DNA from: JBBEAM01 sp942491105
GTDB lineage: Bacteria > Pseudomonadota > Alphaproteobacteria > Kiloniellales > DSM-21159
Direction: 5' to 3'
Assembly: GCA_942491105.1 (NCBI GenBank)
Contig: CALNZX010000006.1
Coordinates: forward strand, 277,687 to 341,686
DNA length: 64,000 nucleotides
Shown in pieces: positions 28,110-36,978 of the stretch. The notes beneath the pieces are model-generated. The model ran no database searches and was not told the DNA's origin. It was given only the letters and a program-made list of their open reading frames with translations. Each line of letters begins with the position of its first letter. Positions within the stretch are counted from its first letter, which is position 1. A program made the translations under genes and the position numbers.

Positions 28110-28997
28110 ATGACCCTTGCGGTCAAGCCGCTGCACCTCTGTCTGTTCCTGCTGGTGATTCTGGTCTGGGGCGTCAACTTCGCCGTGGTCAAGATCGGCC
28201 TGAAGGACTTTCCGCCGATTTTTTTCATCGCCCTGCGCTTCGCCTTGGTGGCCATTATCCTGGTGCCCTTCGCCAAGCGCCCGACCGGCCACTGGCGGCA
28301 GATACTCGCCGTCTCCTTCACCCTCGGCGTGTTGCACTTCAGCCTGATGTTCACCGGGATCAAGCAGGTCGATGCCTCGACCGCGGTGATCGCCGTGCAG
28401 CTTCAGGTTCCCTTCGCGGCCTTGCTCGCCTCCTTCTTCTTCAAGGACAAGCTGGGCTGGCGGCGCGGCCTGGGGATGGCCGTCGCCTTCGCCGGCGTGG
28501 TCGCGATCGCCGGCGAGCCGAATCTGCGGGGCAACTACTTCTATCTCGCCCTGATTATCGCCGCGGCCTGCGTCTGGGCGGTCACCAACATCCAGGTGAA
28601 GTTCCTCAGCGCGGTCGACGGCATGAGCCTGAATGCCTGGGTCGCGCTGCTGGCGGTACCGCAGTTGCTGATCGCCACCTATCTGCTCGAGGACGGCCAG
28701 ATCGCGGCGCTCGAAGCGGCCTCCCTGAGCACCTACCTGGCGATCGCCTACAACTCCCTCGGCGTGGTGATCTTCGGCTACGGCTGCTGGTATTGGCTGC
28801 TGCAACGCTACAACGTCAACGACGTCATGGCCTTCACCCTGATCATTCCCGTGTTCGGCGTGTTTTCCGGCGTCGTCATTCTCGGCGAAACCCTGAGCCT
28901 GGTCTTCATGATCGGCGCGGTCCTGACCTTGATCGGGGTCGGCATCATCGTCCTCCGGCGGCCCGGCACCGCCGACCCGAAGGCCGAGCGCATTTAG
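28110..28997 (+). CDS. EamA/DMT-family transporter
   Basis: The 295-residue product has ten hydrophobic segments and two EamA halves, with FLLVILVWGVNFAVVKIGL at the start and the second repeat beginning near residue 150 (FYLALIIAAACVWAVTNI). Family members export amino acids or other small metabolites across the inner membrane. The substrate is not evident. It lies between the TerB/DnaJ and acyltransferase genes with short gaps, so a shared transcript is likely. Confidence 0.85.
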   Translation: MTLAVKPLHLCLFLLVILVWGVNFAVVKIGLKDFPPIFFIALRFALVAIILVPFAKRPTGHWRQILAVSFTLGVLHFSLMFTGIKQVDASTAVIAVQLQVPFAALLASFFFKDKLGWRRGLGMAVAFAGVVAIAGEPNLRGNYFYLALIIAAACVWAVTNIQVKFLSAVDGMSLNAWVALLAVPQLLIATYLLEDGQIAALEAASLSTYLAIAYNSLGVVIFGYGCWYWLLQRYNVNDVMAFTLIIPVFGVFSGVVILGETLSLVFMIGAVLTLIGVGIIVLRRPGTADPKAERI

Positions 28998-29001
28998 GCC
29001 G

Positions 29002-30177
29002 ATGGACGCCACAACGGACCGCCGCTTCCTCGCCTCGCTAGAGGGACTGCGCGGCCTGGCGGCGCTGCTCATCGTGCTCTATCACCAGCGCCATGCCGTG
29101 GCGACCGTCCTGGATCAGCTGCTTCCCGGCAGCCTGCGGCTCGCCCTGCCGGTGATCGAGAACAGCCGCATGGCCGTCGATCTCTTCTTCATGCTCAGCG
29201 GCTTCATCCTGGCCTATGTCTATCTCGGCGCGCGCGCGCCGGTCGATGGCCCTGCCTGGCGGCGCTACCTGCTGTACCGGCTGGCGCGAATCTATCCGCT
29301 CCATCTCTTCATGCTCGCGCTCTGGGTGTTGTGGAGTCTGCTGGCGGTCACCCTGGTTCACCCCGAACAGAGCTTCGCCGGGCGCACCGGCGGCGCCCCG
29401 GCGGTGCTGGAGCGGCTTTTCCTGGTGCATATGTGGTGGCACGGCCAGACGCCCCTGGTGATGAATGTGCCGGACTGGTCGATCAGCATCGAATGGGCCT
29501 TCTATCTCGTCTTTCCGGGGGCGGTGCTGCTGCTGCGCTGGCTGGCCCGGGAAACCGACGCCCTGGGCCGCGCCCTGCTCTCCTGGACCGCCGCCCTGGT
29601 GCTGCTGCTGGGCGCCTTCGCCCTCGCCTACGCGGTAATCGTGTTTCAAAAATCCGGAGTCTATGGCTACGGCTATGTCTGGCTGCTGCGTGGCGGCTGC
29701 GAGTTCCTGATCGGCATCGCCCTGCAACAGCTCCACGCGCGCGGTGCCGGCGGACACGTCAACTGGCGGCGCTTTGGCCTGCCTGTCGCAGCGGCGGCCA
29801 TCCTGCTCGCCTGTTATCTCGGCGAGCGCGACTGGTACCTTCTGCCCGGTCTCGCCCTGCTGATCTTCATCGAGGCGGGCCGCGGCCACGATCCCGCCGC
29901 GCGCGGGGGTTTGCTGGCGCGGCCCAGCGTGCTCTGGCTGGGGCGCCGGTCCTATGCCCTCTACCTGGGCCACTGGCTGATCCTGCTCACCCTGGCTGGC
30001 GCGCTCAAGTTCGGCGGCAAGCTGCTGTTCGGCGAGAACCTCTGGGTCGCGGCGCCCCTGCCCGCGGCGGCCGCCTTGATCCTGGGCGGGCTGGCCGGAT
30101 CGATCCTTTTCGCCGCGCTGCTCCATCGCTATATCGAGGTGCCCGCGCGCCACTGGCTGCGCGCGCGCGCCGGATAG
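29002..30177 (+). CDS. Acyltransferase 3 (OafA/YrhL-type) membrane protein
   Basis: The 391-residue protein begins with the family signature LEGLRGLAALLIVLYHQRHA and continues with MAVDLFFMLSGFILAYVY and a series of about ten membrane helices. The H in LYHQRH and the LFFMLSGF segment are hallmarks of acyltransferases that O-acylate surface sugars or other periplasmic acceptors. It starts 4 nt after the EamA stop. The acceptor is not indicated by neighbours. Confidence 0.88.
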   Translation: MDATTDRRFLASLEGLRGLAALLIVLYHQRHAVATVLDQLLPGSLRLALPVIENSRMAVDLFFMLSGFILAYVYLGARAPVDGPAWRRYLLYRLARIYPLHLFMLALWVLWSLLAVTLVHPEQSFAGRTGGAPAVLERLFLVHMWWHGQTPLVMNVPDWSISIEWAFYLVFPGAVLLLRWLARETDALGRALLSWTAALVLLLGAFALAYAVIVFQKSGVYGYGYVWLLRGGCEFLIGIALQQLHARGAGGHVNWRRFGLPVAAAAILLACYLGERDWYLLPGLALLIFIEAGRGHDPAARGGLLARPSVLWLGRRSYALYLGHWLILLTLAGALKFGGKLLFGENLWVAAPLPAAAALILGGLAGSILFAALLHRYIEVPARHWLRARAG

Positions 30178-30191
30178 GAGTAGGTTTCACC

Positions 30192-30884
30192 ATGTCCCGC
30201 GACCGCACGCCCAGGATCGAAACCCGGCCCTCGCCCAATCACAACGCGCGGCCGCCCGGCCAGGCCGCGGACATCCTGCTGCTGCACTACACCGGCATGC
30301 GCGACGGTCCCGCGGCCCTGGAGCGGCTCTGCGATCCCGAAGCCCAGGTCTCGGCCCACTATCTGATCGAGGAAAACGGCGCGATCTACCAGCTGGTGCC
30401 GGAGGAGCGCCGCGCCTGGCACGCCGGCCTGGCCAGCTGGGCCGGCGACAGCGACATCAACGGGCGCTCCCTGGGGATCGAGCTGGTCAATCCCGGCCAC
30501 GAATTCGGCTACCGCGCCTTTCCCGAGGCGCAGATGCACAGCCTGCTCGCCCTGGCGGCGGAACTCCTCGCACGTCATCCCATCCCCTCCCATCGCGTGC
30601 TCGGGCATTCCGACGTGGCGCCGCTGCGCAAGGAGGATCCCGGCGAGCTGTTCGACTGGCCGCGTCTCGCCGCGGCTGGGCTGGCCTTCCTGCCCCAGCC
30701 CGGCAAGGTTTTGGCGGAAACCGCGGTCCGCCAGCGTCTGGCGGATTTCGGCTATGGCTATCTGGAGGAAGACTTCCCCGCCGTGCTGCGGGCCTTCCAG
30801 CGGCACTTCCGGCCGGCCGCCGTCACCGGCGTGCTCGACGCCGAAACCGCCGCGCTTATTGACGGCCTGCCCGTAAGCGCCTAG
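30192..30884 (+). CDS. ampD: N-acetylmuramoyl-L-alanine amidase with peptidoglycan-binding domain
   Basis: The 230-residue product has an Amidase_2 domain (about 20-150) with zinc ligands in LLLHYTGM and VLGHSDVAP plus the D of the KEDPGELF segment, followed by a small PG_binding_1 domain (about 165-228). It cleaves the amide between MurNAc and L-Ala and is the AmpD/AmiD class of recycling amidase. No signal peptide is seen, favouring a cytoplasmic AmpD role. Its last codons hold the rnpB promoter; the -10 hexamer includes the TAG stop. Confidence 0.88.
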   Translation: MSRDRTPRIETRPSPNHNARPPGQAADILLLHYTGMRDGPAALERLCDPEAQVSAHYLIEENGAIYQLVPEERRAWHAGLASWAGDSDINGRSLGIELVNPGHEFGYRAFPEAQMHSLLALAAELLARHPIPSHRVLGHSDVAPLRKEDPGELFDWPRLAAAGLAFLPQPGKVLAETAVRQRLADFGYGYLEEDFPAVLRAFQRHFRPAAVTGVLDAETAALIDGLPVSA

Positions 30885-30887
30885 CTA
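30859..30887 (+). promoter_or_regulatory. rnpB promoter overlapping the ampD stop codon
   Basis: TTGACG (30859-30864) and TAGCTA (30882-30887) are separated by exactly 17 bp. Start of transcription is predicted near 30894, which is where the RNase P RNA terminal helix begins. The -10 hexamer starts with the ampD stop codon. Confidence 0.65.
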
Positions 30888-30893
30888 CAACCC

Positions 30894-31299
30894 GCCAGAT
30901 GGCCGGATGGCCGCCTTTGCCCGGGTGCAAGCCCGGGCGGGGGAGGAAAGTCCGGGCTCCACGGAAACACGGTGCCGGGTAACCCCCGGCGGGCGCGAGC
31001 CTAGGGAAAGTGCCACAGAAAGCAAACCGCCCGCGCCGGCTTCGGCCGCTCGCGGGTAAGGATGAAAGGGTGCGGTAAGAGCGCACCGCGCCCCTGGCGA
31101 CAGGGGCGGCAGGGCAAACCCCACCGGGAGCAAAACCGAGTAGGGACGGCGGGTCCCTGGAGAAATCCGGGGACCAGGCGGGTTTTCGCGCTGTCGTCCG
31201 GGTAGGTTGCGCGAGGCGCCCGGCAACGGGCGTCCCAGATGAATGGCCATCCATGCCGCTTCGGCGGCGGGACAGAACCCGGCTTACAGGCCATCTGGC
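30894..31299 (+). ncRNA. rnpB: RNase P RNA, class A
   Basis: GCCAGATGGCC at the 5' end pairs with GGCCATCTGGC at the 3' end (helix P1). Conserved core segments are present: GGGGGAGGAAAGTCCGGGC near 30940 and the ACAGAAAGCAAACCGCC-type and AGATGAATGGCCAT-type joints near 31015 and 31238, in the standard order. It processes pre-tRNA 5' ends. It lies immediately after ampD and before the dcw cluster. The 3' end is set by the P1 helix; I see no strong intrinsic terminator right after it. Confidence 0.95.
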
Positions 31300-31510
31300 A
31301 TTTACATTTAATCCTATAAATCCGCTTTTTGTCCTATGAGAACGGGCAATTGCGGCCTTCGCATGATCTTGGGGGTTCAGAAATGCGACTCCCAAGACCG
31401 TGAAATCATTTCGTGAACATTTGCAGAACATAAATCTGCCGGAATCTCTTCGGAGACTTCACTAGGCATCACCAGAGATGAAATGAACGATCATTTGTCA
31501 CAGCTCGATT

Positions 31511-31539
31511 TTGACTGTTATTACCCACGCTTAATACTT
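31511..31539 (+). promoter_or_regulatory. Candidate upstream dcw promoter
   Basis: TTGACT (31511-31516) precedes ATACTT (31534-31539) by 17 bp, with an overlapping TAATAC. It lies just upstream of the MraZ box array, and the one-mismatch CtrA-like site overlaps its -10 element. Confidence 0.4.
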
Positions 31540-31548
31540 CGTGAACCA

Positions 31549-31577
31549 TTGACACCCATATTATCCCATGATATCCC
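31549..31577 (+). promoter_or_regulatory. Candidate dcw promoter within the MraZ operator
   Basis: A perfect TTGACA (31549-31554) stands 17 bp before TATCCC (31572-31577). Three MraZ boxes cover the spacer and -10, so MraZ binding would block RNA polymerase, matching known autorepression of mraZ operons. Confidence 0.5.
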
Positions 31578-31588
31578 AGACCGTCCCA
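31554..31588 (-). promoter_or_regulatory. MraZ operator, four TGGGN repeats
   Basis: On the minus strand the sequence reads TGGGA-N5-TGGGA-N5-TGGGA-N5-TGGGT, four boxes with exact 10-bp period (plus-strand positions 31554-31558, 31564-31568, 31574-31578, 31584-31588). TGGGN repeats with 5-bp spacers are the known MraZ binding motif, and mraZ is the first gene downstream. A further ACCCA lies at 31523-31527. Confidence 0.85.
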
Positions 31589-31766
31589 TATCGGGGCAGT
31601 CTGACCGTTCGCGCCGTGTCGGCCTGCAACTCCAAGAGTTCCGGTTGAACCAGCGCTGGCGGACCGCATCGCCGGGCGACGGTCCAGCGATGCCGCGATA
31701 CGGGCGGCGACGGCCGCCCTTGAAACAAGGGAGGAGGCGGCATCCGCCGCCGGCAACTGGGGGGAC

Positions 31767-32234
31767 ATGCAGCTACCTTTCCTCGGCACTTTCGAGAACA
31801 AGGTTGACCGCAAGGGTCGCGTATCCGTCCCCGCGCCCTACCGGCAGATTCTGGCCGGCTCCTCTTTCCCCGGAATCGTTGCCTTCTACTCCTACAAGGT
31901 CGACGCGATCGAAGCTTGCAGCATGGATTTCATGGCGCAGCTGGCCGACAGCGTCTCCGACATCGATCTCTTCTCAGACGACCAGGAAGATCTCGCCGCG
32001 ACGATCTTCTCCGACTCCCATCAGCTTTCCTTCGACGGCGAGGGCCGCGTGATGCTGCCGCCCGACCTGGTCGAGCGCGCCGGCATCGGCGAGCGCGCCG
32101 CCTTCTCCGGCGCCGGCCAGATGTTCCGCATCTGGGAGCCCGCGCGTCTCGATGCCTACAAGCAGGAACGGCGCAAGCGCACCAGCGAGCGCGGCCTGTC
32201 GATCAATCTGCGCAAGCCGGAGCAAACCCGATGA
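31767..32234 (+). CDS. mraZ: MraZ, dcw cluster transcription regulator
   Basis: The 155-residue product has two SpoVT/AbrB-like domains, each with the D-x-K-G-R type turn: KVDRKGRVSVPAPYR near 13-27 and SFDGEGRVMLPPDLVERA near 88-105. MraZ forms a ring-shaped oligomer and represses its own operon. The ATG follows a GGGGGAC ribosome site. It overlaps rsmH by four bases (ATGA). The TGGGN array upstream is its expected target. Confidence 0.95.
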   Translation: MQLPFLGTFENKVDRKGRVSVPAPYRQILAGSSFPGIVAFYSYKVDAIEACSMDFMAQLADSVSDIDLFSDDQEDLAATIFSDSHQLSFDGEGRVMLPPDLVERAGIGERAAFSGAGQMFRIWEPARLDAYKQERRKRTSERGLSINLRKPEQTR

Positions 32235-33184
32235 CCGGCGGCGGCCATCTTCCCGTCCTGATGGAGGAAGTCCTCTCCGCCCTGCGCCCGCGCGACGGCG
32301 GCATCTATGTCGACGGCACCTTCGGGCGCGGCGGCTACAGCCGCGCGCTGCTCGAAGCCGCCGACTGCAAGGTCTACGCCATCGACCGCGACCGCGCCGC
32401 CATCGACGCCGGCCAGGCCCTGGCGCGCGACCACGCCGGCCGTCTGATCCTGATCGAGGGCACCTTCGGCGCCATGGATCGCCTGCTCGGCCTGCAGGGC
32501 GTCACCCTGGTCGACGGCATCGCGCTCGACCTCGGCGTCTCCTCGCCGCAGCTCGACGAAGCCGCGCGCGGCTTTTCCTTTCAGAAGGACGGGCCGCTGG
32601 ACATGCGCATGAGCGCCGAGGGCATGACCGCCGCCGAGGTGGTCAACACCCTCGAGGAACGCGAGCTGGCCAACATCCTGTTTCGCTATGGCGAAGAGCG
32701 CAAAGCCCGCCAGGTCGCCCGCGCCATCGTCGCCGCGCGCGCCGAGCAGCCCATCGAGCGCACCCTGGCCCTGGCCGAGATCGTCCGCCGGGCGGTCAAG
32801 CAGGGCAAGGACAAGATCGATCCGGCGACCCGTACCTTCCAGGGCCTGCGTATCTATGTGAACGACGAACTCGGCGAGCTGGAGCGCGGCCTGGAAGCGG
32901 CCGAACGCTTGCTGACTCCCGGCGGCCGCATCGCCGTCGTGTCCTTCCACTCGCTGGAGGACCGCATCGTCAAGACCTTCCTGCGCGACCGCAGCCGCCA
33001 GCGCCCCCAGGGCTCTCGCCACCTGCCGGCCCAGGAGTCCCAGGACATCGCCACCTTCGACCTGCTGTCGCGCGGCGCGATCCGGCCCGGCGAGAGCGAG
33101 ATGCGGCGCAACCCGCGCGCCCGTTCCGCGCGGCTGCGCGCCGCCGAACGCCTCGGCGCCACGGCCGAAGGAGGCGCGGCATGA
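32231..33184 (+). CDS. rsmH: 16S rRNA (cytosine-1402-N4)-methyltransferase RsmH
   Basis: The 317-residue product contains the SAM-binding elements VDGTFGRGGYSRALLE and IDRDRAAID, then GISLDLGVSSPQLDEAARGFSF-like sequence and SFHSLEDRIVK. It methylates N4 of C1402 in 16S rRNA at the P site. Its start overlaps the mraZ stop (ATGA) and its stop overlaps ftsL (ATGA). Longer in-frame starts inside mraZ are rejected. Confidence 0.96.
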   Translation: MTGGGHLPVLMEEVLSALRPRDGGIYVDGTFGRGGYSRALLEAADCKVYAIDRDRAAIDAGQALARDHAGRLILIEGTFGAMDRLLGLQGVTLVDGIALDLGVSSPQLDEAARGFSFQKDGPLDMRMSAEGMTAAEVVNTLEERELANILFRYGEERKARQVARAIVAARAEQPIERTLALAEIVRRAVKQGKDKIDPATRTFQGLRIYVNDELGELERGLEAAERLLTPGGRIAVVSFHSLEDRIVKTFLRDRSRQRPQGSRHLPAQESQDIATFDLLSRGAIRPGESEMRRNPRARSARLRAAERLGATAEGGAA

Positions 33185-33738
33185 TTCGGCTCTCCATGGT
33201 GTTCTGGCTGGCCGCCATCGCCGTCTCCGCGATCTTCCTCTACGAGATCAAGCACGAGGTGCAGGATCTCGAGGAGCGGCTCGCCGAGGTGCACGGCGAA
33301 ATCCTGCGCGACCAGGAAGCGATCCAGGTGCTCAAGGCGGAATGGAGCTACCTCAACCGCCCGCGGCGCATCGCCGAGCTGGCCGACCGCTATCTCGACT
33401 TGAAGCCGCTCGAGGCCTCGCAGATTGCCAGTTTCGGCGAAATGCCGGCGGCGCCGGAGATCCAGTACACGAACGACGCCCAGGCCGTCTCCGCGCCGGC
33501 CGCCCCGGCGGCGGACGGCATCGGCAACCTGATCGAAGCCGTGACGCAGGATCAGCCCGTTACCCCGGCGCCCCGCCCGACCGCGGCGGCGGCGCAGCCC
33601 AGTCCAGCGCCCCAAAGCCCGGCGGCCCAAGGCCCGGCGGCGCAAAGCCCCGTTAATCCGGTTACCGGCACGCCCCTGCCGGTGATCCAGCAGCCCGGCG
33701 CGCCGGTGCAGCTGCTGCGCACGGGAGCCCGCCAATGA
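33181..33738 (+). CDS. ftsL: FtsL, bitopic division protein with long Ala/Pro tail
   Basis: The 185-residue product has a short N-terminus, one membrane helix (about 5-22), and a coiled-coil (about 23-60) typical of FtsL, which joins FtsB and FtsQ to activate FtsWI. Ordinary FtsL is about 90-120 residues. Here roughly 75 further residues, almost all Ala, Pro, Gln and Thr with repeats of the SPAAQ/GPAAQ kind, follow in the periplasm. Identity is supported by position between rsmH and ftsI. Both ends use ATGA overlaps. Confidence 0.85.
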   Translation: MIRLSMVFWLAAIAVSAIFLYEIKHEVQDLEERLAEVHGEILRDQEAIQVLKAEWSYLNRPRRIAELADRYLDLKPLEASQIASFGEMPAAPEIQYTNDAQAVSAPAAPAADGIGNLIEAVTQDQPVTPAPRPTAAAAQPSPAPQSPAAQGPAAQSPVNPVTGTPLPVIQQPGAPVQLLRTGARQ

Positions 33739-35501
33739 TCGGCCGCCGCACGGACTCGCCCCGGATGTCGCTGCGTTCCCCTTGCGGGCTGGATGTCGGC
33801 CCCAACGCGCAGACCTTCGTCTCGCTCGAAGGCAGCGCCAAGCAGTCGATGGAAACCGGCAAGACCCGGCTGGTGATCGCCGCGCTGATCTTTACCGTGG
33901 CGTTCTGCGCCATCGGCTACCGCCTGTTCGACCTCGCCGTTCTGACCCAGGGCAACGAGCCGCGCCTGGCCGACACCGCCGCCGACGCGCCGCTGGAAAC
34001 CGGCCGCGCCGACATCGTCGACCGTAACGGCGTGATCCTGGCGACCACCCTGCCGAGCTCCTCGCTCTATGCCAATCCGCGCCAGATCCGCGACCCGGAG
34101 ACGGCGGCCGCCCGCATCGCGCGCGTGCTGCCCGAGCTTTCCGCGTCCGAGCTGACGGCCCGGATCACCGCCGACCGCGGCTTCGTCTGGCTGAAGCGCA
34201 ACCTGACGCCGCGCCAACAGAACGATGTCAACGCGCTCGGCATTCCCGGACTGTATTTCCTGCGCGAACAGACCCGGGTCTATCCCCACGGTCCCCTCGC
34301 CGCCCACATCGTCGGCTTCAACAATGTCGACAATCGCGGCATTGCCGGCCTGGAGCAATCCTTCGACGATCTGCTGCGCGGCTCCGCGACGCCGCTGCAG
34401 CTCAGCCTCGATATCCGGGTACAGCACGTCCTGACCGAAGAATTGCAGCGCGCCATGGAGGAATTCCAGGGCATCGGCGCCGCCGGCATCGTGATGGATG
34501 CCCACAACGGCGAAATCCTCGCCATGACCTCGCTGCCGAACTTCGACCCCAGCGCCCCTGGAGAAGCCCCCGAGGAAGCCCGCTTCAACCGGGCGACGCT
34601 GGGCGTTTACGAGGTCGGCTCCGTGTTCAAGATCTTCACCACCGCGATGGCCCTGGATGCCGGCGCGGTGACCCTGGAGAGCGGCTACGACACCAGCAAG
34701 CCGATCCGCATCGCCCGCTTTACGATCAACGACTTCCACCCCAAGAACCGCTGGCTCTCGGTGCCCGAGATCTTCATGTACTCGAGCAACATCGGCTCGG
34801 TGCACATGGCGATGGATGTCGGCACCCAAGGCCAGCAGAGCTTCCTGGGCGATCTCGGACTGCTGCGCGCAAGCTCCATCGAACTGCCCGAGGTGGGCCA
34901 GCCGATGGTTCCCTCGACCTGGCGCGAGATCAACACCATGACGATCGCCTACGGCCATGGCATCGCGGTCACCCCCCTGCAGGTGACCCGGGCGATGGGC
35001 GCGGTGGTCAATGGCGGCGCGCTGCTGCCCGCGACCCTGCTCAAGCGTCTGCCGGGCGAGACCGTGCCCGGCCGGCGCGTGATGAGCCAGACCACCTCGG
35101 CGCAGATGCGCTGGCTGACCCGTCTGGTGGTGGAGCAGGGCACCGGCCGCAAGGCCGACGCCCCCGGCTATCTGGTCGGCGGCAAGACCGGGACGGCCGA
35201 CAAGCTGAAGCCCAGCGGCGGCTACGACGATGACGCGCGCATCGCCTCCTTCCTCGCCGGCTTCCCCATGGACGATCCCCGTTACGTGATCTTCGTCATG
35301 GTCGACGAACCGCACCCGACCGAAGCCACCCACGGTTACGCCACCGGCGGCTGGGTGGCCGCCCCTGTGGTCGGGCGGGTCGTCGAAGGCATCGCGCCCC
35401 TCCTTGGGATCATGCCGCGCGCAACCGACGAACCGCAAATCGCGGAGAACGCCCTGCTGGTCCCCGCTCACCTGAAAGGTCCGCCGTTTGCGGCTAACTG
35501 A
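33735..35501 (+). CDS. ftsI: Septal peptidoglycan transpeptidase FtsI (PBP3)
   Basis: The 588-residue product has a cytoplasmic tail, one membrane helix (about 45-64), a dimerisation domain, and a transpeptidase domain with all three motifs: SVFK at 296-299 (catalytic Ser296), SSN at 350-352 and KTG at 484-486. It cross-links septal peptidoglycan with FtsW. The start overlaps ftsL (ATGA). Its last 14 nt overlap murE. Confidence 0.96.
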   Translation: MIGRRTDSPRMSLRSPCGLDVGPNAQTFVSLEGSAKQSMETGKTRLVIAALIFTVAFCAIGYRLFDLAVLTQGNEPRLADTAADAPLETGRADIVDRNGVILATTLPSSSLYANPRQIRDPETAAARIARVLPELSASELTARITADRGFVWLKRNLTPRQQNDVNALGIPGLYFLREQTRVYPHGPLAAHIVGFNNVDNRGIAGLEQSFDDLLRGSATPLQLSLDIRVQHVLTEELQRAMEEFQGIGAAGIVMDAHNGEILAMTSLPNFDPSAPGEAPEEARFNRATLGVYEVGSVFKIFTTAMALDAGAVTLESGYDTSKPIRIARFTINDFHPKNRWLSVPEIFMYSSNIGSVHMAMDVGTQGQQSFLGDLGLLRASSIELPEVGQPMVPSTWREINTMTIAYGHGIAVTPLQVTRAMGAVVNGGALLPATLLKRLPGETVPGRRVMSQTTSAQMRWLTRLVVEQGTGRKADAPGYLVGGKTGTADKLKPSGGYDDDARIASFLAGFPMDDPRYVIFVMVDEPHPTEATHGYATGGWVAAPVVGRVVEGIAPLLGIMPRATDEPQIAENALLVPAHLKGPPFAAN

Positions 35502-36978
35502 ACTGATAGAAGGAGCCTCGATCCCGATGACGCCGCAGTCCTCCCCCCCAGCGGCATTTGAAACCCTCGACATCAACGGTCTGACCGCTGACAGCCGGCG
35601 CGTGGCCGAAGGGTTTCTTTTTGCCGCCTTGCCGGGGAGCCGGGCGGACGGGCGTGACTTCATCGGGGAGGCCCTGGCACGCGGCGCCAGCGCGGTGCTG
35701 GCGCCCGAAGGGACTGAGATCGAGACGGTCGCGCGCCCGGTGGCGCTGGTGACGGCCGCCAACCCGCGCCGCGCCCTGGCCGAGATGGCCGCGGCTTTCT
35801 ACAAGAAGCAGCCGCGCGAGATCGCGGCGGTCACCGGCACCAACGGCAAGACCTCGGTCGCCGTCTTCACCCAGCAGATCTGGCGGGCGCTCGACATCGA
35901 AAGCGCCAGCCTCGGCACGCTCGGCCTGCTACCGGCCAAGGACTACGCGCCGGCGGCCCTGACCACGCCGGATTCCGTTGAGCTGCAGGCCTGTCTCGCG
36001 CGCCTGGCCGACGAGGGCATCGATCACCTGGCGATGGAGGCTTCGAGCCACGGTCTCGACCAATACCGCCTGCACGGGGTGCGCGTTACCGCCGCCGCCT
36101 TCACCAATCTCAGTCACGATCACCTCGACTATCACCACGACATGGCGAGCTATCTCGCGGCCAAGACGCGGCTCTTCACCGAGATCCTGCAGCCGGGCGG
36201 CACGGCGGTGCTGAATGCCGACGTTCCCGAGTTCGCGGCTCTGCGCGACCAGGCCACGGCGCGCGGCCTGGCGGTCTGGAGCTACGGCCGCAACGGCGCC
36301 GAGCTTAAGCTCGTCGAGGCCGAGCCAAAGCATGACGGACTCGACTGCAGTTTTATCCTCTTTGGGCAGCCTCACGACATCTCCCTGTCGATGGCCGGAC
36401 GGTTCCAGGCCATGAATGTGCTGGCGGCCCTGGGGCTGGCGGTGGCCTGCGGCGCCGAGCCTGCGAAAGCCATCGCCAGCCTCCCTTCCCTTTCCGGCGT
36501 GCCCGGACGCATGGAGCGGATCGGCGAAACCCCGGCCGGCGGTCAGGTCATCGTCGACTACGCGCACACGCCGAACGCCCTGGAGACCGTGCTGGAGGCC
36601 GCGCGCGCGCACACCCCCGGCAAGCTCTGGGCGATCATCGGCTGCGGCGGCGACCGCGACCGCGCCAAGCGCCCGCTGATGGGGGAAATCGCGGCGCGTC
36701 TGGCCGACCGGACCATCGTGACCGACGACAATCCGCGCAGCGAGGACCCGGCCGCGATCCGCGCCGAGATCCTGGCCGCCGCGCCGGACGCTGAGAATAT
36801 TGGAGATAGAGGTGAGGCCATCCGCAGGGGGGTGGCCGCACTGGGCCCGGGCGACTCGCTGATGATCGCGGGGAAAGGCCACGAGACGGGACAGACCGTT
36901 GGGGGGACGGTCTTTCCTTTCGACGATCGCGAAATTGCCCGGGCCGCCATTCAATCGCTGGAAGGAGAGCGCGGATGA
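35488..36978 (+). CDS. murE: UDP-MurNAc-tripeptide synthetase MurE
   Basis: The 496-residue ligase has the P-loop GTNGKTSVAVF and the segment TDDNPRSEDP; DNPR is the signature of meso-diaminopimelate-adding enzymes. It adds the third residue to UDP-MurNAc-L-Ala-D-Glu. The start is a TTG (35488) inside ftsI, giving LRLTELIEGA, which fits MurE N-termini; the next in-frame ATG (35527) is less likely. The 14-nt overlap suggests coupled translation. Confidence 0.95.
   Translation: MRLTELIEGASIPMTPQSSPPAAFETLDINGLTADSRRVAEGFLFAALPGSRADGRDFIGEALARGASAVLAPEGTEIETVARPVALVTAANPRRALAEMAAAFYKKQPREIAAVTGTNGKTSVAVFTQQIWRALDIESASLGTLGLLPAKDYAPAALTTPDSVELQACLARLADEGIDHLAMEASSHGLDQYRLHGVRVTAAAFTNLSHDHLDYHHDMASYLAAKTRLFTEILQPGGTAVLNADVPEFAALRDQATARGLAVWSYGRNGAELKLVEAEPKHDGLDCSFILFGQPHDISLSMAGRFQAMNVLAALGLAVACGAEPAKAIASLPSLSGVPGRMERIGETPAGGQVIVDYAHTPNALETVLEAARAHTPGKLWAIIGCGGDRDRAKRPLMGEIAARLADRTIVTDDNPRSEDPAAIRAEILAAAPDAENIGDRGEAIRRGVAALGPGDSLMIAGKGHETGQTVGGTVFPFDDREIARAAIQSLEGERG

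Larger units (their letters stand above)
31300..31766 (+). other. Long leader region between rnpB and mraZ
   Basis: About 470 nt without a convincing gene and more AT-rich than its surroundings. It holds an inverted repeat (TCTTGGG at 31367-31373 and CCCAAGA at 31391-31397), two candidate promoters (TTGACT at 31511 and TTGACA at 31549), a four-copy MraZ box array, and a sequence near TTAA-N7-TTAA (31531-31545, one mismatch) that could be a CtrA site. From the array to the mraZ ATG is about 180 nt of untranslated leader. Confidence 0.6.
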
